Of a stretch of DNA of 64,000 bases, positions 36,130-47,806 are shown piece by piece (within the stretch, counting starts at the first letter, position 1; each line of letters opens with the position of its first letter). Origin of the DNA: Channallabes apus (Eukaryota > Chordata > Actinopteri > Siluriformes > Clariidae); contig CM060114.1 in assembly GCA_030522415.1 (NCBI GenBank), positions 24,632,804 through 24,696,803 of the forward strand, given 5' to 3'. Made by a program: the position numbers and the translations under genes. A model generated the notes under the pieces. The model ran no database searches and was not told where the DNA came from. It was given only the letters and a program-made list of their open reading frames with translations.

Positions 36130-36560
36130 GTACAAGGGGCGTTCACTAATGCATTGATGAGTTTGATTAGTGCTTGGATAACATTGAGGACTGCCTGCTT
36201 CATGTTTGAAATGCTAGGCTCCCAGGAACTTTAACGGTCCAAATATGTGGAAATGGCTTTAAGTGAGATCAGGACTGCATGGGGGATGTGGCAATAACTC
36301 CAACCTAAGTTCCTTTAATGTGCAAGTGGTGTTAATGAATGATTGTGTGTACAGCTCCCGATAGATGCGCCTCTCCTGCAAGTTGGTGACAAGTTATCAT
36401 TCACAGTAACGACTGCAGTGGGCTCCGAGCCACCTCGGCCAGGATCATCATTCATGGACGCACGGGCTTCTTTAAAATGTTTGCACCATTTAAATGTTTC
36501 ACTGCGGCTAAAAGTCTTATTACCGTGCTTGGAGTCCTCTGGTTGTAATGCTGTACATCT
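36130..36560 (-). mobile_element. Mariner-like deletion derivative
   Basis: The minus strand reads TFKWCKHFKEARASMND, a mariner helix-turn-helix phrase. After CTGTACACACAATCATTC it passes to TTGGAGTTATTGCCACATC and a GGGAGCCTAGCATTTCAAAC end. The junction from the DNA-binding part to the third catalytic region matches the copy at 30600, so the two share a deletion. The left edge near GGGGCGTTCAC looks like a degraded terminal repeat. Confidence 0.8.
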
Positions 36561-36599
36561 CAACACTGACCATAACTAGCAACAATGATATATACTGTA

Positions 36600-36675
36600 C
36601 AGTATACCACCCACAAACACACACACAGACACACACACACTCACACACACAAACACACACACACGCATACACACA
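36600..36675. repeat. Interrupted (CA)n microsatellite
   Basis: About 70 bp of CA with several interruptions. Confidence 0.9.
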
Positions 36676-36922
36676 CCATCAGATTACACTGTCTCATATA
36701 AACTGCTGATAAAGATCAGTTGAGTTTCATGACATCATCAGAGAAGTGTGACAGGTTTTGCCATCATGAGAGAGTGTCTCAGATTGACCATTTAGGCTAA
36801 TGGTGCCAGGAGATCAATAGATTAAAATCAGTTTCAAATCCTGTCATAAAGACACACACACACATTTTGTCCCATGTGCTTTACCAAACACTTAACACCT
36901 AAAAGTGTTTAGGTAGTGTGCA

Positions 36923-36923
<1 letters not shown>

Positions 36924-37001
<78 letters not shown>
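36924..37001. repeat. (TG)n microsatellite
   Basis: About 78 bp of pure TG. A CA tract at 37112-37157 faces it in the opposite sense. Confidence 0.95.
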
Positions 37002-37003
<2 letters not shown>

Positions 37004-37110
37004 CCTAGCTCGTATTTCATTGTACACATGACATTTGCCATTAAAATCGCATTCAATTACCAATAAACTCAGCAGGCTACTTTAATGTCTATATGAAGTG
37101 GGAAAACACA

Positions 37111-37111
<1 letters not shown>

Positions 37112-37157
<46 letters not shown>
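37112..37157. repeat. (CA)n microsatellite
   Basis: 46 bp of CA. Confidence 0.95.
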
Positions 37158-37160
<3 letters not shown>

Positions 37161-37357
37161 CTAGAGTGTGATTTGTTTGATGCATCATATACCCACATAA
37201 TCCCTGCATCATGTACTGTACATGTTTTACATGAAGTGAGGTTTTAAGAACAGCTGGGTTTTACTGATTGATAAAAACTGAGAGAGATGAGAAATAAGTG
37301 TAAAGGCCCTTGAGGGTCACTGCAAAGGCTGTGTGGATACATTTGATACAATTTTAT

Positions 37358-37358
37358 C

Positions 37359-37409
<51 letters not shown>

Positions 37410-37410
37410 C
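37358..37410. repeat. (ATCT)n microsatellite
   Basis: About 12 ATCT units. Confidence 0.95.
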
Positions 37411-37611
37411 AGTATCTATCTGTTTGTCTATCTGTTATTGAAATTGTTATTTTATTGAAATTGTAATTGCTGCTTGTTTAATATTCTATACTTTATAAAT
37501 GGTTTGTCTCTCCTTTTCTCTCTCTCTCTCTCTTTCTTTCGCTCTGGATTACACAAGGACCTTGTATTCTTTTGAACACTTAATAACGCTGTAAATCCGG
37601 TGGGTCACCAT

Positions 37612-37656
37612 ACACACACGCATGCACACAAACACACACACACACACACACACACT

Positions 37657-37693
<37 letters not shown>

Positions 37694-37725
37694 GCACACA
37701 CGCACACACACACACACACACACAG
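37612..37725. repeat. Interrupted (CA)n microsatellite
   Basis: About 114 bp of CA with TC and GC interruptions. Confidence 0.95.
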
Positions 37726-37779
37726 ACAGGTCACATGAGTGTTCTCCATAACACAAAAATCACACCCGGACCAGGAGAC

Positions 37780-37930
37780 TAGAGCAGTGACCAATCAGAA
37801 GCGCTCGTCTTATCATCCCGGGTTTGAGTTGGGAGGGGGCGGAGCTGAGGCACTAAGTCACTCCACTGACTGCTAAGCCTACTGCGGTTTTGCTAGCTCG
37901 GAGATGGGAGCCTCAGGCTGGATTTGTGAC
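37780..37930 (+). promoter_or_regulatory. Promoter-like block: CCAAT and GC box
   Basis: The sequence GTGACCAATCAGAAGCGC (37787-37804) is a good CCAAT box. About 40 bp on, GGGAGGGGGCGGAGC is a good GC box. There is no TATA box. GC content is higher than in the flanks. An overlapping candidate initiation region runs to about 37930. I see no recognisable coding exon downstream, so this may be a lone promoter or enhancer, or the start of a gene whose exons lie elsewhere. Confidence 0.35.
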
Positions 37931-37959
37931 AGCCAAATCACATCAGTCTATGCTGATTA

Positions 37960-38054
37960 GCTCCTCTCTATCTTCCTATCCCCCTCTTTCTTTTTCTCTT
38001 TTCCTATCTCCCTCTCTTTTTTCTCTCCACCTCTCTCTCTTTCTCTATTTATAT

Positions 38055-38086
<32 letters not shown>

Positions 38087-38103
38087 CTTCACCCTCCCTC
38101 CCC
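37960..38103. repeat. Long pyrimidine tract
   Basis: About 140 bp of almost pure C/T ending in CCCCTAG, which resembles an oversized splice-acceptor tract. Confidence 0.85.
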
Positions 38104-38560
38104 TAGATTTACCGAGCGAGGGAGAGATGGAGGCGGAAAGAACTCTCGCACCGGGCTTTTTAATAGGAAAACGATCGCTATCTCCAAATTGAGTCTCTGC
38201 AAACTTTAATAAAGGCTACAGGGTTGAGTGGCATTTTGCATGCTGATTCCGGCCTCGATTGGGGGCCTTTTTTTGATGAGAGAGGGTTGCCATGGAAAAA
38301 AACGTGCTCCCAAAGAGAGAGAGAGAGAGAGAGAGAGATACACACTTCCATCTAAAATCTCCTGAATATTTTCTTTTCTGGGAAAAGTGATTGACTGCTG
38401 AATATAAATGTGTGAAGCGCAGAGAGCAGGGCACCGGGCTGATGAAGAGAGAGAGAACGAGAAAGAAAGTCTTTCTCCAGAGGTGAAAAATAAACCAGTT
38501 CCATTCAGTGCAGCTTTTGCCAACATTTCCGAAAGAGGCATAAAATGTACAGTGTTGGAG
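38104..38560. promoter_or_regulatory. Candidate conserved non-coding island
   Basis: It follows the pyrimidine tract. It contains a short frame MEAERTLAPGFLIGKRSLSP (38128-38192, ending in TGA), then CTCTGCAAACTTTAATAAAG and GGCATTTTGCATGCTGATTC. GA repeats at 38313-38338 interrupt it. I do not recognise the peptide. Whether it is a small exon or chance is open. Confidence 0.35.
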
Positions 38561-38825
38561 CTGTAGACATAGTACAGACAGGATAGAGAAAGGGTGAGTG
38601 AGAGAGAGAGAGAGAGAGATGCAACCAAATACCATCCTAAATAAATCTCTACTGGTATTAGCATTTATTTCCACTGGTGTATTTCAGTCCAACAATCAGC
38701 TTTATTTGTGTAGAGAGTGGATAATCCAAAATACGTTCTACTGTCATAGTTTTTTTAAACATTGACTTGATTTTTTTTTCTGACCTGACCATTAAATTCC
38801 TTCACCTTGTTCAAAATTGTTATAT

Positions 38826-39400
38826 AGTGGTACCTCGGCATGCGAACACTCTGCCTTAGGTTTTGCGATAAGAATTTAAATTTTGCAAGACATTTGCCCC
38901 GGCATGTGAAGGAGCGGCGGCTTGCACTTACATTGCGTGTTCACATACAGTAAGTTTCGTGTACATCCGGGAGCCGCTGAAAACCTGTTTGCGTTAATGG
39001 AAAGCAAAGTGAAGCAGGTTTACATATTTTTTGTGGCCTTTTTTGCATTTTACAGAAGAAGCAAGCATGGGAGGAAGAAGAAATGGTAGTCGGTGCCAAG
39101 AGGAATCTGAATGAATGAATGAATGAATGAATGAATAAGTACTTTATTACTGTATCATTCATACATAAACATACAATTCAGAAGGATTTGGATAAATTAA
39201 GGTTAAGTGAGGCTTAATATATATTTATTTAATTGCTTTCCTAATTGTTTTTATTGTTTTATATACAAAAATATAATTATAGTGTTGGAATATATTTTTG
39301 GGTGACTGGAACAGATTATCTGGATTTACTGTACTTTATTTCCTATAGGAAAATACATTTCGCAATGTAAAATTTCACCTTAAGAACTCCTTAAAAACTG
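38826..39400. mobile_element. Possible pogo/Tigger-like MITE remnant
   Basis: The left end GTGGTACCTCGGCATGCGAA matches the common terminal phrase GTGGTACCTCGG of vertebrate MITEs. Near the right, CTATAGGAAAATACATTTCG is the usual subterminal partner. A (GAAT)n tail at 39110-39136 suggests a second insertion inside. The right end is not clear. Confidence 0.45.
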
Positions 39401-41219
39401 TTTTATATAAATACTTGGATTAAGGTTTTATATCTATTTATACATCAGTTAGTTTTGACTGAGTATTCTAGACAAGATGCATTCCACAAATGCTGATATA
39501 AAGCATACCCGCACTGGGACATTTAACTATATGTGTCACTCGATGTCACAGGTGTTCCAACAATCACTAATTACACTAACTGTCCGTCTGCCATACTGGA
39601 AGAGAAGCTGCCTGCCAAAACCAAGTTGAGAAGACCATTCGTGGGAGCACTTTGAGCAAGGCAAAACGTCTTTTAACATTGTGGCTTAAGCAACAGTTTG
39701 TCTCCCTGATAACTTTGAACCAAATTGTCATTCTAAATTGCCTCTGAAAGATCCGTATTGTTTGTTCATGGATAACGTGAGCTACAAAACTAAGACGAGG
39801 CTGAATCCCAAATTCCTCTCTAACCACTAAAAAGGGGGGGGGGGGCACTACTGGTGAATGTATTATGCACACAACATAGATGTCCATTTAAAACTATTTG
39901 GGATTCAAAAAATAGTATTTGTCTACGTAGTACAGTAAGAATTTAATACTACTTTCACTAACTGTCAGTCGCCAGCTCCACCAGTCACAATTAGTTACTT
40001 TCTCCAGTGGCAGAAGAGTATGCTTTAAAAATAATAATAATAATAATAACTGGATAAATAAACAAACAAACCATAAGCTGGTGATAATAAATGATGCTTG
40101 TAGAACTCATTACGGATGCATCCTGGTATCCAGCACAACGGCACTCCCTCTCATATTGCTTAAACATTCATTAAACATGCTTAAACAACATTAAACATAA
40201 ATACAGTATAGTATAGAATTTTCTGCCTGAGGGTACTGTAAATGATCCATTTCGAATCATGCTGCAAGAACTCAGCCATAAGATTCCAGGCTTGAGACCC
40301 TTTAAACATTTTTACATATAAACTCTACATTTTAATGTGCGCATTGCTTCAAATATGCAAAATATAAACATACTGTACCAGTCTTCTACATTAAAATGGT
40401 AGGTAAATCAAACTCAAAAATGATTCATAGATGTTTATGAACTCTCTGATATGAAATCCCAGACTTCTTCCTCCCATCTCTTATCTCCTCTTCTTTTTCT
40501 TGTTTGACACTTGCTCATAAGCATTAAGTACAAAAAAAAAGTACAATCTGTTAATGTACTGTATGTAAGACTTAAAAGGCTAAAAGTTTTTTTTTTCCTG
40601 ATTATGTACATTCATATCTTTTTTTTCCTATCAAGGTGTCGCTGCAATCACCAGAATCAAAATGACATTCATGAAATGGTTCATGGTGTCAAGAAACAAA
40701 CTTGTCAGTTACGCTTCAGTAAAGGTACAAAAAAGATCTGCCAGATGTTAAGTATATCAGAGGAAGAGATTGGCGGAGCTGGTGACCTCAAAAGAATGTT
40801 ATCCGTACCGCAAATGAAGTATTTGTAAAAGTCCGGATAAACGTTTTTTTTTTTTTTTTTGCGTATGTGTGTTAAGGTATAACAAATTACCATACAGTAT
40901 GTTTGTACATACAGTATACTATAGGCATAGGTTTTATGTAATACTGTATGTGAGTGAAATTAGGTCTTTATCCTCAACCTGTACTACATTTATTAGGCAA
41001 CCATGAACTGTGAGAAAGCCAAAATAATAATAATCATAATATTGAAAAAACACATAAAAAAATATAAAAGTCATAAAAATACATTAGAAAGCTGTCTTAA
41101 TAGTGTTTTACTATTAAAGTCAAAAGCAAACCCGATTCAGAGCGATATTGTTGCAGTCATCGGGTGCACCGTAACAAATCTGTTGATCTGAAGCCATGAT
41201 GTGAAGCACCTCAACCCAA
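39401..41219. other. AT-rich unique stretch
   Basis: A poly(G) run is at 39834-39846 and poly(T) at 40845-40860. A 103-codon minus frame at 39576-39887 has mixed composition but no motif I can name. No host gene is recognised. Confidence 0.45.
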
Positions 41220-41575
41220 TTGTTGCAGGGTAAGTGTTTCTGAGCTGAGATGCTACACTACGCTTGAGTAGATTCAGAAAAGAGAGGTTAGAAATGGCTC
41301 TGTAATTACCGAGCTCCTCGGGGTCAAGCCCCGGCTTTTAAGAGTTGGAGCGACTGCAGCCAGTTTCATGTTGGATGGAACAGAGCCTGAACTAAAAGAA
41401 ACATTTCTTGCCTTAGTGCTGAGTAGGCTTAGAAAAGGAAGACATGTTTTGACCTGAGGAGCAGGTATAGGATCCAGGTGGCTAGTGGAAGCTCTTGATG
41501 TCTTGACTAGCTTCACAAGAAAACATTCAACAACAGAGGTAGAAAAATTCCTGGTAACAAAAGTGAAGGCCAAAA
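41220..41575 (-). pseudogene. LINE reverse-transcriptase fragment (L2/CR1-like)
   Basis: The minus strand reads VKTSRASTSHLDPIPAP, then VKTCLPFLSLLSTKARN, FSSGSVPSNMKLAAVAPTLK, and, after a one-base frameshift near 41328, LDPEELGNYRAISNLSFL. The run of D-P-(I/V)-P, S-S-G-(S/T)-V-P, K-x-A-(A/V)-V-x-P and N-Y-R-x-I-S-N-L-x-F-L is the start of the reverse-transcriptase domain of fish L2/CR1-type LINEs. Only about 115 codons are present, with no catalytic motif, so it is a dead fragment. Confidence 0.75.
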
Positions 41576-42235
41576 CAAGCTTGCTGGTTAGGGGGTAATT
41601 AAGTATTCTTACTTTTCCTCACAGCTTGCAAAAGGCTCATGTGATAAGCAGCTACAGTAGCACTAAAAATACATCTCAAACTCAGACAAGACTATTCTTT
41701 GTTATAGTTCACTTTCCTTTCAATAGAAGTTTAACTGTTTTTTTTACCCGGGTGAAGCAAAAGTTGTATGCTCCTGGTGTCATATCATGCTGCTGGCTAC
41801 GTAACTAGCTAGCACTGATTAGCTGGTGATCTAGCTAGCGAGCTAATAATAACAAAGCAAAACTTACTTCTTGTGTAAATGAACAATGGACAAGCTGTGT
41901 TTATCTATCTCATGTCCTATATCATTTCTCAAACAAGAGTCTCTACTTTTTTCACAAAGTGTATGTTTGGCTACACTTATTTAGCCAGTGACCTGGGGTC
42001 TCACAACCAATTAAAACCCTGCTGCCAATAATTCCTAATAATACTAATGATAGAAATGGTCTGCAACCACATCGCCCCCGCCCCCCATTAAATGATAACT
42101 ACCAAAGTGAACATTCCAAGAGTTATAAGGGTGATTTTATGTTTGATTGTATCAAATCAAGTTTGTCTATAAAACGATATCCCTTATACATATATTACTA
42201 TATATATCGCACTTATTTGATATACACCAAATGGA
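41576..42235. other. Unique sequence
   Basis: No gene or element recognised. Confidence 0.45.
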
Positions 42236-42400
42236 AAAAGATAACACATGGGACCTTTCCCAAATTGCCTGTAGTAGTGTGTAAGATACCTGCAATGGAC
42301 TGCCGCCCTGTCCAAGGTGTACACAACCTCATGCCCAGAGGCTCCAAGATCCCACCATAACCCTGTGCAGAATAGAAGATGTGAATGAAGTGAAGCTGGA
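42236..42400 (+). mobile_element. tRNA-derived SINE, 3' part
   Basis: It contains CCCAAATTGCCTGTAGTAGTG, CCTGCAATGGACTGCCGCCC, CTGTCCAAGGTGTACACAAC and a degraded AGAATAGAAGATGTGAATGAA tail. The head is absent. Confidence 0.75.
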
Positions 42401-43140
42401 TGTACAAGTCTTCTCTCATATGTCACATTTAGCCTAGATCTCATCTTTGCTTTAGTCCACTTAAGGGCACTAAAATTTGTGGTCCCAGATTATTGATAGC
42501 GAGTGGTCTGTTTAGTCAGGTTCATATATTGTATTTCATGCAATATCTTCAAGAGCATAAAGCCAATTTTACAAGGCTATGCCTTTCAGTCTGCAATGCT
42601 TTTGGGTGTAGAGCATCAACATCTATTCTTTTGTACACTGGTTTAGTAAATTCAGTATACACATACAGTATAACCTACCCTTGTATCTTTAGTGGCAGTC
42701 AAATTGTTATACACTAAGTACGCATTACCACAGTATCACAAATAGATTCATTAATCTAATGAGCTTCTCATGTCTTCACTCTGTGGCAGTGAAAACTTGA
42801 TGCAAAATTTGGATTTTTAACCCAATGCCAGAGCATTCGCCGCTTCAGTAGGCGCCAGACTGAAATGTGGTCTTACGGATTACGAGCATGCACTAGTAAA
42901 TCAACATTTTAGCAAGAACATTGTATCAAAACCATGACCATGCTGTGCGAAATTATTATGCTTATTGTTATATTAAATAGTCGCTCTGCTTATTGCCAGT
43001 GTGTGGAGTACAAAAGCTGCTTTGATTAACATGGCAGAGTGGATACTGCATTAATGCAGTCTGCTATAAAATGGGTTCCAGACTCAATCATGGCTAATGA
43101 AAAGTTAGATTGTTTTTATGGTTAGTATTTTAAAATCAGG
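42401..43140. other. Unique AT-rich sequence
   Basis: No gene or element recognised. Confidence 0.45.
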
Positions 43141-43495
43141 TTGAGGCAGCATGGTGGCTCAGGAATTATCACCATCACTTCACAACTCCAGGGTTGGGAG
43201 TTTTAACCTCACCTTCGGTTTATGTGCGTGAAGATTGCATATTCTAACTGCACTTTGTGGGTTTCCTCCAGGTACTCCAATTCCCTCCCATAGTTTAAAG
43301 TCATGCTTTGGCTGATTAGTGTTTCCAAATTACCCATAGTGTATGACTGGTTGTGTGAATGTGAGTGCTTTTGTACTGTGATGGATTTGCACCCCATCCA
43401 TCCAAGATGTCCCATGCCAGGTAGACTGGCATAAGCCTCAGGTCCCCCTTGACCTTACGCTGGATATGCACTATGGAGAATGGATGGAAAATGAA
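43141..43495 (+). mobile_element. tRNA-derived SINE, full length, diverged
   Basis: The head GAGGCAGCATGGTGGCTCAG leads to ACAACTCCAGGGTTGGGAG, GGGTTTCCTCCAGGTACTCC, CCAAATTACCCATAGTGTATG, GATGGATTTGCACCCCATCC and a GGAGAATGGATGGAAAATGA tail. Confidence 0.75.
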
Positions 43496-43540
43496 GATTG
43501 CATTTACAAAGCACAATAAGAAGTCAGCTTGGTTGGGGGT

Positions 43541-43622
43541 GACAGCACGGTGGCTTAGTGGTTAGCACTGTCACCCTGTACCTCCAGGGTCCGGGTTTGA
43601 TTCCCGCTTCAGGTTTTAGATG
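43541..43622 (+). mobile_element. Truncated SINE: tRNA-like head only
   Basis: It starts GACAGCACGGTGGCTTAGTGG, with a perfect A box (TGGCTTAGTGG), and has a near-perfect B box in CCGGGTTTGATTCCCGC. The body is missing after about 80 bp. It is the best-preserved head in the window but folds poorly as a real tRNA, so it is not called one. Confidence 0.75.
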
Positions 43623-44727
43623 ATTAGCCAGAATTTGATTGAGTGGTTTAGTTATTAAAAAAAATGTTTTTTAATTAAAAAACTCTTTCAACCTCCTTCT
43701 ATGTGTCAAGTCAAATGGTGTATTTGAAGGTAGCTTAGCTAGTTGTGTTATGACTCGTGTTATGAAGCTGAAAGGTGCTGGCTCAAAAGGAAAGTATGCA
43801 GCATTTCCTAAATTCATTTGAATCAAAGTTAATTCTTAGAAAATTCTTAGCAAGAACACAAGTCTGTTTTTCACACTCTTGTTAGAGAGAAATGTTGGTG
43901 TTGTGTTCTCAGTATCGGTGTCAGCTCATTTAAGAGCTCTGTGCTCTGGCTGGATTCCACCTCACATAACAGATCGAGTATGTGTAAAGGCAGAATAGAC
44001 ACCTGCATTGTATTAACTACACTACATGAACAGGTTTAAGCGTGTACTGTATATGAACAGTATGAAGTTTACCATATGTTAATGAAGGTTCATGTGTGAG
44101 TGAATTCCATATTCCTTAGACGTATTCAAGGTCTTCGATATCAGTCATGATGAAACAACTTTCATTTTGAGACCTGTGATATACTGCAACAGTGAATATT
44201 TGCATGTGTGTCTGTGGCGTGCAACTATATAACACAAGACAAAGAACCACAGTTATGACTCACTCATGCTAACAAAACATGTGCTGGATTTATTTACATG
44301 TTGCTAAGCATTGATGCCAACTTGTCCAGTACACAAAACCATCACACAAAATCACATATCCTAATACATCCTCACTGCCTTTTACACACATATACTGGTT
44401 GTGTATCCAGCATGTAACTGCATGCTGATATGATTCTGGTAGACTAGAATATCAATGAACGATCGAAAGTAAAGAGCTTTCCTGAAGAACTTTTCAGAAG
44501 ATACCATGCACACACACAAAAAAAATAAATCTTCAAAATGAGATAAAGAAAATTTCATTATTAATAAATTAAAAGATTTATATGACATATTAAGCATTAT
44601 TCATGAAAACATACCATAATAAAAGATAATAAAATGTGATATACAAGACAGGGGACAATAATGCAACTGGGATGGCATGGCCCAGACACACTTCCATAGG
44701 CATCCACACAGACACCTAAGACACAGT
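43623..44727. other. Unique AT-rich sequence
   Basis: No gene or element recognised. Confidence 0.45.
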
Positions 44728-45145
44728 GTGTGTGTGTGTGTGTGTGTGTGTCTGCGGGGCTCAGCTAAAGGGCACACTGCCAGAGTATGGCACATAAGAT
44801 TAAGCATCACACACACACAGAAACACAGACACACACACACACCTCGCAGGCACCGAAGTGAAGGAGCCAATGAGATTCGGGTATGGAGATGAAGGGGTGG
44901 AGCTAAATCAAGGAGCTTTACAAATCAATCTGAAAGGGGGATGAGGTGAGGCGTCGCACATGCGCACACACACACACACACACAAACAATACTTTCTGAC
45001 TTTTACTCATATGTGTGTATGTGCATGTATGTGTTTATGTTTCTTTACACAAAAAATACTGTTATGATTAGACTGAGGTATATATGTACTCTTAATTTAC
45101 TGCATTTTTAATTATATCAAAAGAAAGTCCTTACAATGATAGTAA

Positions 45146-45192
<47 letters not shown>
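44728..45192. repeat. Cluster of TG and CA microsatellites
   Basis: (GT)n at 44728-44751, CA tracts near 44807-44842 and 44965-44985, and (GT)n with GC repeats at 45150-45192. Confidence 0.85.
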
Positions 45193-45193
<1 letters not shown>

Positions 45194-45582
45194 CTTTGGG
45201 GAGGGGGGGCGGTCTTCAGCTAGATGTTTGACTTGATTTTTTTTTTTTTTAAGATTTCATTCTGTAGCAGTGTGTATGGGTTTGCGGTCATGCTGCAAAT
45301 TGGATTGAATTATTGAGAGGGAGACAGAAAGAGACGGATGGAGTGACACGGGGAGGGGGGGTGTATGCAAAATAAAGTCTCCTGCGTGAGAGAAATGCTT
45401 TCTGGGCTCGTCACTGTTGAAACTTGCAAATGTGCTCAGAGGGATGAATAGTGGCGATGACATTCCATGTATATACACACACACACATGCACACACACAC
45501 ACAGACAGGGAATTGCTGGAGTGGTCTCAGGCTTACATTTGGTCCTAGCTGTCATAAGTCGCAATTTATACAGCCTATAGTC

Positions 45583-46215
45583 AGACAGAGAGAGAGAGCG
45601 AGAGAGAGAGAGAACAGAAAGGAAAAGAGATGGAGAGAAAGAAAAAGAAAGAGGGGACATATGGCCTAGAAATTGAGTGAAGAAACGAGCATGAGGTGGA
45701 GGGAAAGAAGCAAAATGGGGAGACGGGCTGAAAGAAATAGAGAGAGAGGAAGATAGTGAGAGGAAGAGAGGTGGCAGAGAAATGGTGCGAATGCAAAAAT
45801 AAATGAAGAGATGGACAGAAAGAGAAGGAAAAGGGGAAACAGGCTAGAGAAGAAATGAAAGGAAAAAATAATACTTTGCAAAGAAAGAGAGAATACTTAT
45901 TGCTTGAATTATTATTTTTGTTATTATTATTATTATTATTAATAATAATAATGCTGTGCCATTATTGTGGTTTTAAATGTTTCTTTTTTGAGGGACAGTC
46001 AAGGGGAATGGAAGAGACAGGAAGAAAAGAAGTTCAAGAAAAAGAACGAGAGACAGACCCTATAAAGGAAGATGGACCATGGAGGACAGAGACAGCAAGA
46101 GAAACATGACAGCTGAGGTCACAGGGCAATAAACACAAGAAGATGACAGAGCAATAGAGGAAGTAGCAGACACCGATGACGGACCTGTAGAGAGAAGACG
46201 AGAAAGAGGGGTACA
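45583..46215 (+). repeat. Extended purine-rich tract
   Basis: About 320 bp of nearly continuous A/G-rich sequence (45583-45900), then an ATT/AAT repeat (45923-45952), then another purine-rich stretch from 45990 to about 46215. Frames on the minus strand (Ser/Phe/Leu-rich) are artefacts of this. Confidence 0.8.
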
Positions 46216-46770
46216 GATGGCAAGGACCTCGTCCCCCTGCGCCGTCCCTCTGCTCCGTCCCCCTGCTGTCCCATGGGTGATAAGATGCTATCGGGCGCAC
46301 TTTAAGCACTCGAGAGCCACTTTGGAAGATCGCTGCACCAATTACCCTGAAAAGTAAAAGATCCTGCACATATCGATGTTAGATTAATACTGACCAGCAC
46401 CCATCGATTCCTCCCGACTCGCCCCCTCTCTCTGTCTTTCGCTCTCTATCTGATGCTCTCTCGACCACCGCTTTGACAGCGATCTTATTTTCCGATCGTA
46501 ACGCTGTTTGGCATCTCTCTTTCTCTTTATCTGTCTGTTCCTTTCTCTACGCCTCTGGTCCTCAGCCTTGCCGCAGTCTCTCGTCTAAGAAGCCGGGTTT
46601 ATCGGCGGATGTTATTCAATTGGGCCACACTGATCGGGACCATTAGCGGCGAGTGCTAAATAATTCATCCACCTTTAAAAAGTCTCCTTATCTCCTTCCT
46701 TCTGCTGTTTGTTTTTTAAACATTATTAGTATTGGAGGAATCATGACAGCAAGAGAGAAAGAAAGAGCAT
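46216..46770. promoter_or_regulatory. Candidate conserved non-coding island
   Basis: A repeat-poor, GC-balanced block containing GATGCTATCGGGCGCACTTT, ACCAATTACCCTGAAAAG, GGTTTATCGGCGGATGTTATTC, CAATTGGGCCACACTGATCG and GTGCTAAATAATTCATCC. CT-rich patches split it. No coding signal is seen. It resembles developmental enhancer clusters. Confidence 0.45.
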
Positions 46771-46969
46771 CTTAAAGGGCCGGCGTCAGTTTTAGTAGCG
46801 TGAGAGACACTAAGGATTATCCTGTTTTTATTAAAAGCAAAACAACCCGTCTTTCCACTGTCAAATGTACATGGTCATGTTGGACATGGTCAAGATTGAT
46901 TAATCTAGAGACACATACACACATGCATAAAAGACGCACACACACACATATCCACAGACAGACTCAGAC

Positions 46970-47255
46970 ATCCAGTCTGTTGCTATGAGACAGATTTACA
47001 CGCCGCTCTGGCCTCCAGTCGTCTCTCTCGCGCTTATCGCTGGAATTATGGGATGGCAAAAAGCCATTAAAATTCTGCTTAGGTTTCTGTTAAACTCTGT
47101 TCCTGCGGTAACGGCCGCCTCGTTCGAGGCGAGCTATCGTGATAGCCAATCGGGCGCAAATATTCCCATCAATCTAATTCATGAGCTCACATCACATAAA
47201 GCTGAGCTGGATAATGAAGTGAAGAAAGCATATAAATGCAGACGATCTCTGTAAG
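46970..47255. promoter_or_regulatory. Strong candidate conserved non-coding element
   Basis: An unusually balanced block, containing GGAATTATGGGATGGCAAAA, CGTGATAGCCAATCGGGCGC, AATATTCCCATCAATCTAAT and GAGCTGGATAATGAAGTGAA. One 89-codon plus frame is open (46985-47254), but its product has no recognisable domain and ends with no clear exon structure. Absence of repeats plus CCAAT/ATTA cores favours a conserved regulatory element. A coding exon is the alternative. Confidence 0.45.
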
Positions 47256-47280
47256 TGTGCAATGGGTATGCCTTTACAAA

Positions 47281-47281
47281 T

Positions 47282-47316
<35 letters not shown>
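47281..47316. repeat. (CA)n microsatellite
   Basis: A short CA tract interrupted by TA. Confidence 0.85.
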
Positions 47317-47755
47317 AAAGCCATACCTCAGTGTAATTTATGAGTCTCAGACACTTAAGCAAACAAACTGACTTCAAGGGAAAGATCAGTGCTCTGAGTG
47401 TGAGTGTTCTAAAGCGAAGCTCTCGATGGAGATCAGAGTGAAAACAGTGCTTGAGGCTTCTGACCAGCCAGCACACACTTCATATACTTCGCACACACGT
47501 CGCCACATGGGAAAGTTGTACAGATCATGCTAATATGAGTTCACACTCATTTGTCAGGATATTTTCTGTGACTTTTATAAATGACAGCTATGGCTCTCAG
47601 AAGGTCATCTAACAATCCCACATCTGCTTAGTATTAAAATCAATGATACGAACCCTAACGACCCCTTAATGACCTCTTGCTAAGATTATACAACCCGAAT
47701 TTATTATTCTGCAATTATTTTACATTATGGTCTAATTTAAAACTTTTATTTAGAA

Positions 47756-47759
<4 letters not shown>

Positions 47760-47804
<45 letters not shown>
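47760..47804. repeat. (CT)n microsatellite
   Basis: 45 bp of CT. Confidence 0.95.

Positions 47805-47806
<2 letters not shown>

Noticed and set aside
38206..38674. Two overlapping 152-codon minus frames
   Set aside because: Both run through two GA repeats giving Ser-Leu runs; the unique parts show no known domain.
39576..39887. 103-codon minus frame of mixed composition
   Set aside because: No motif recognised and includes a poly(G)-encoded proline run; perhaps an old transposon piece, but not supportable.
43541..43622. A possible tRNA gene (good A and B boxes)
   Set aside because: Sequence matches the head of the dispersed SINE; the boxes are kept but no convincing cloverleaf with anticodon arm and acceptor stem was found.
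46985..47254. Protein-coding exon of 89 codons
   Set aside because: No recognisable domain or partner exon; non-coding regulatory DNA is the simpler reading, but this is left open in the findings.
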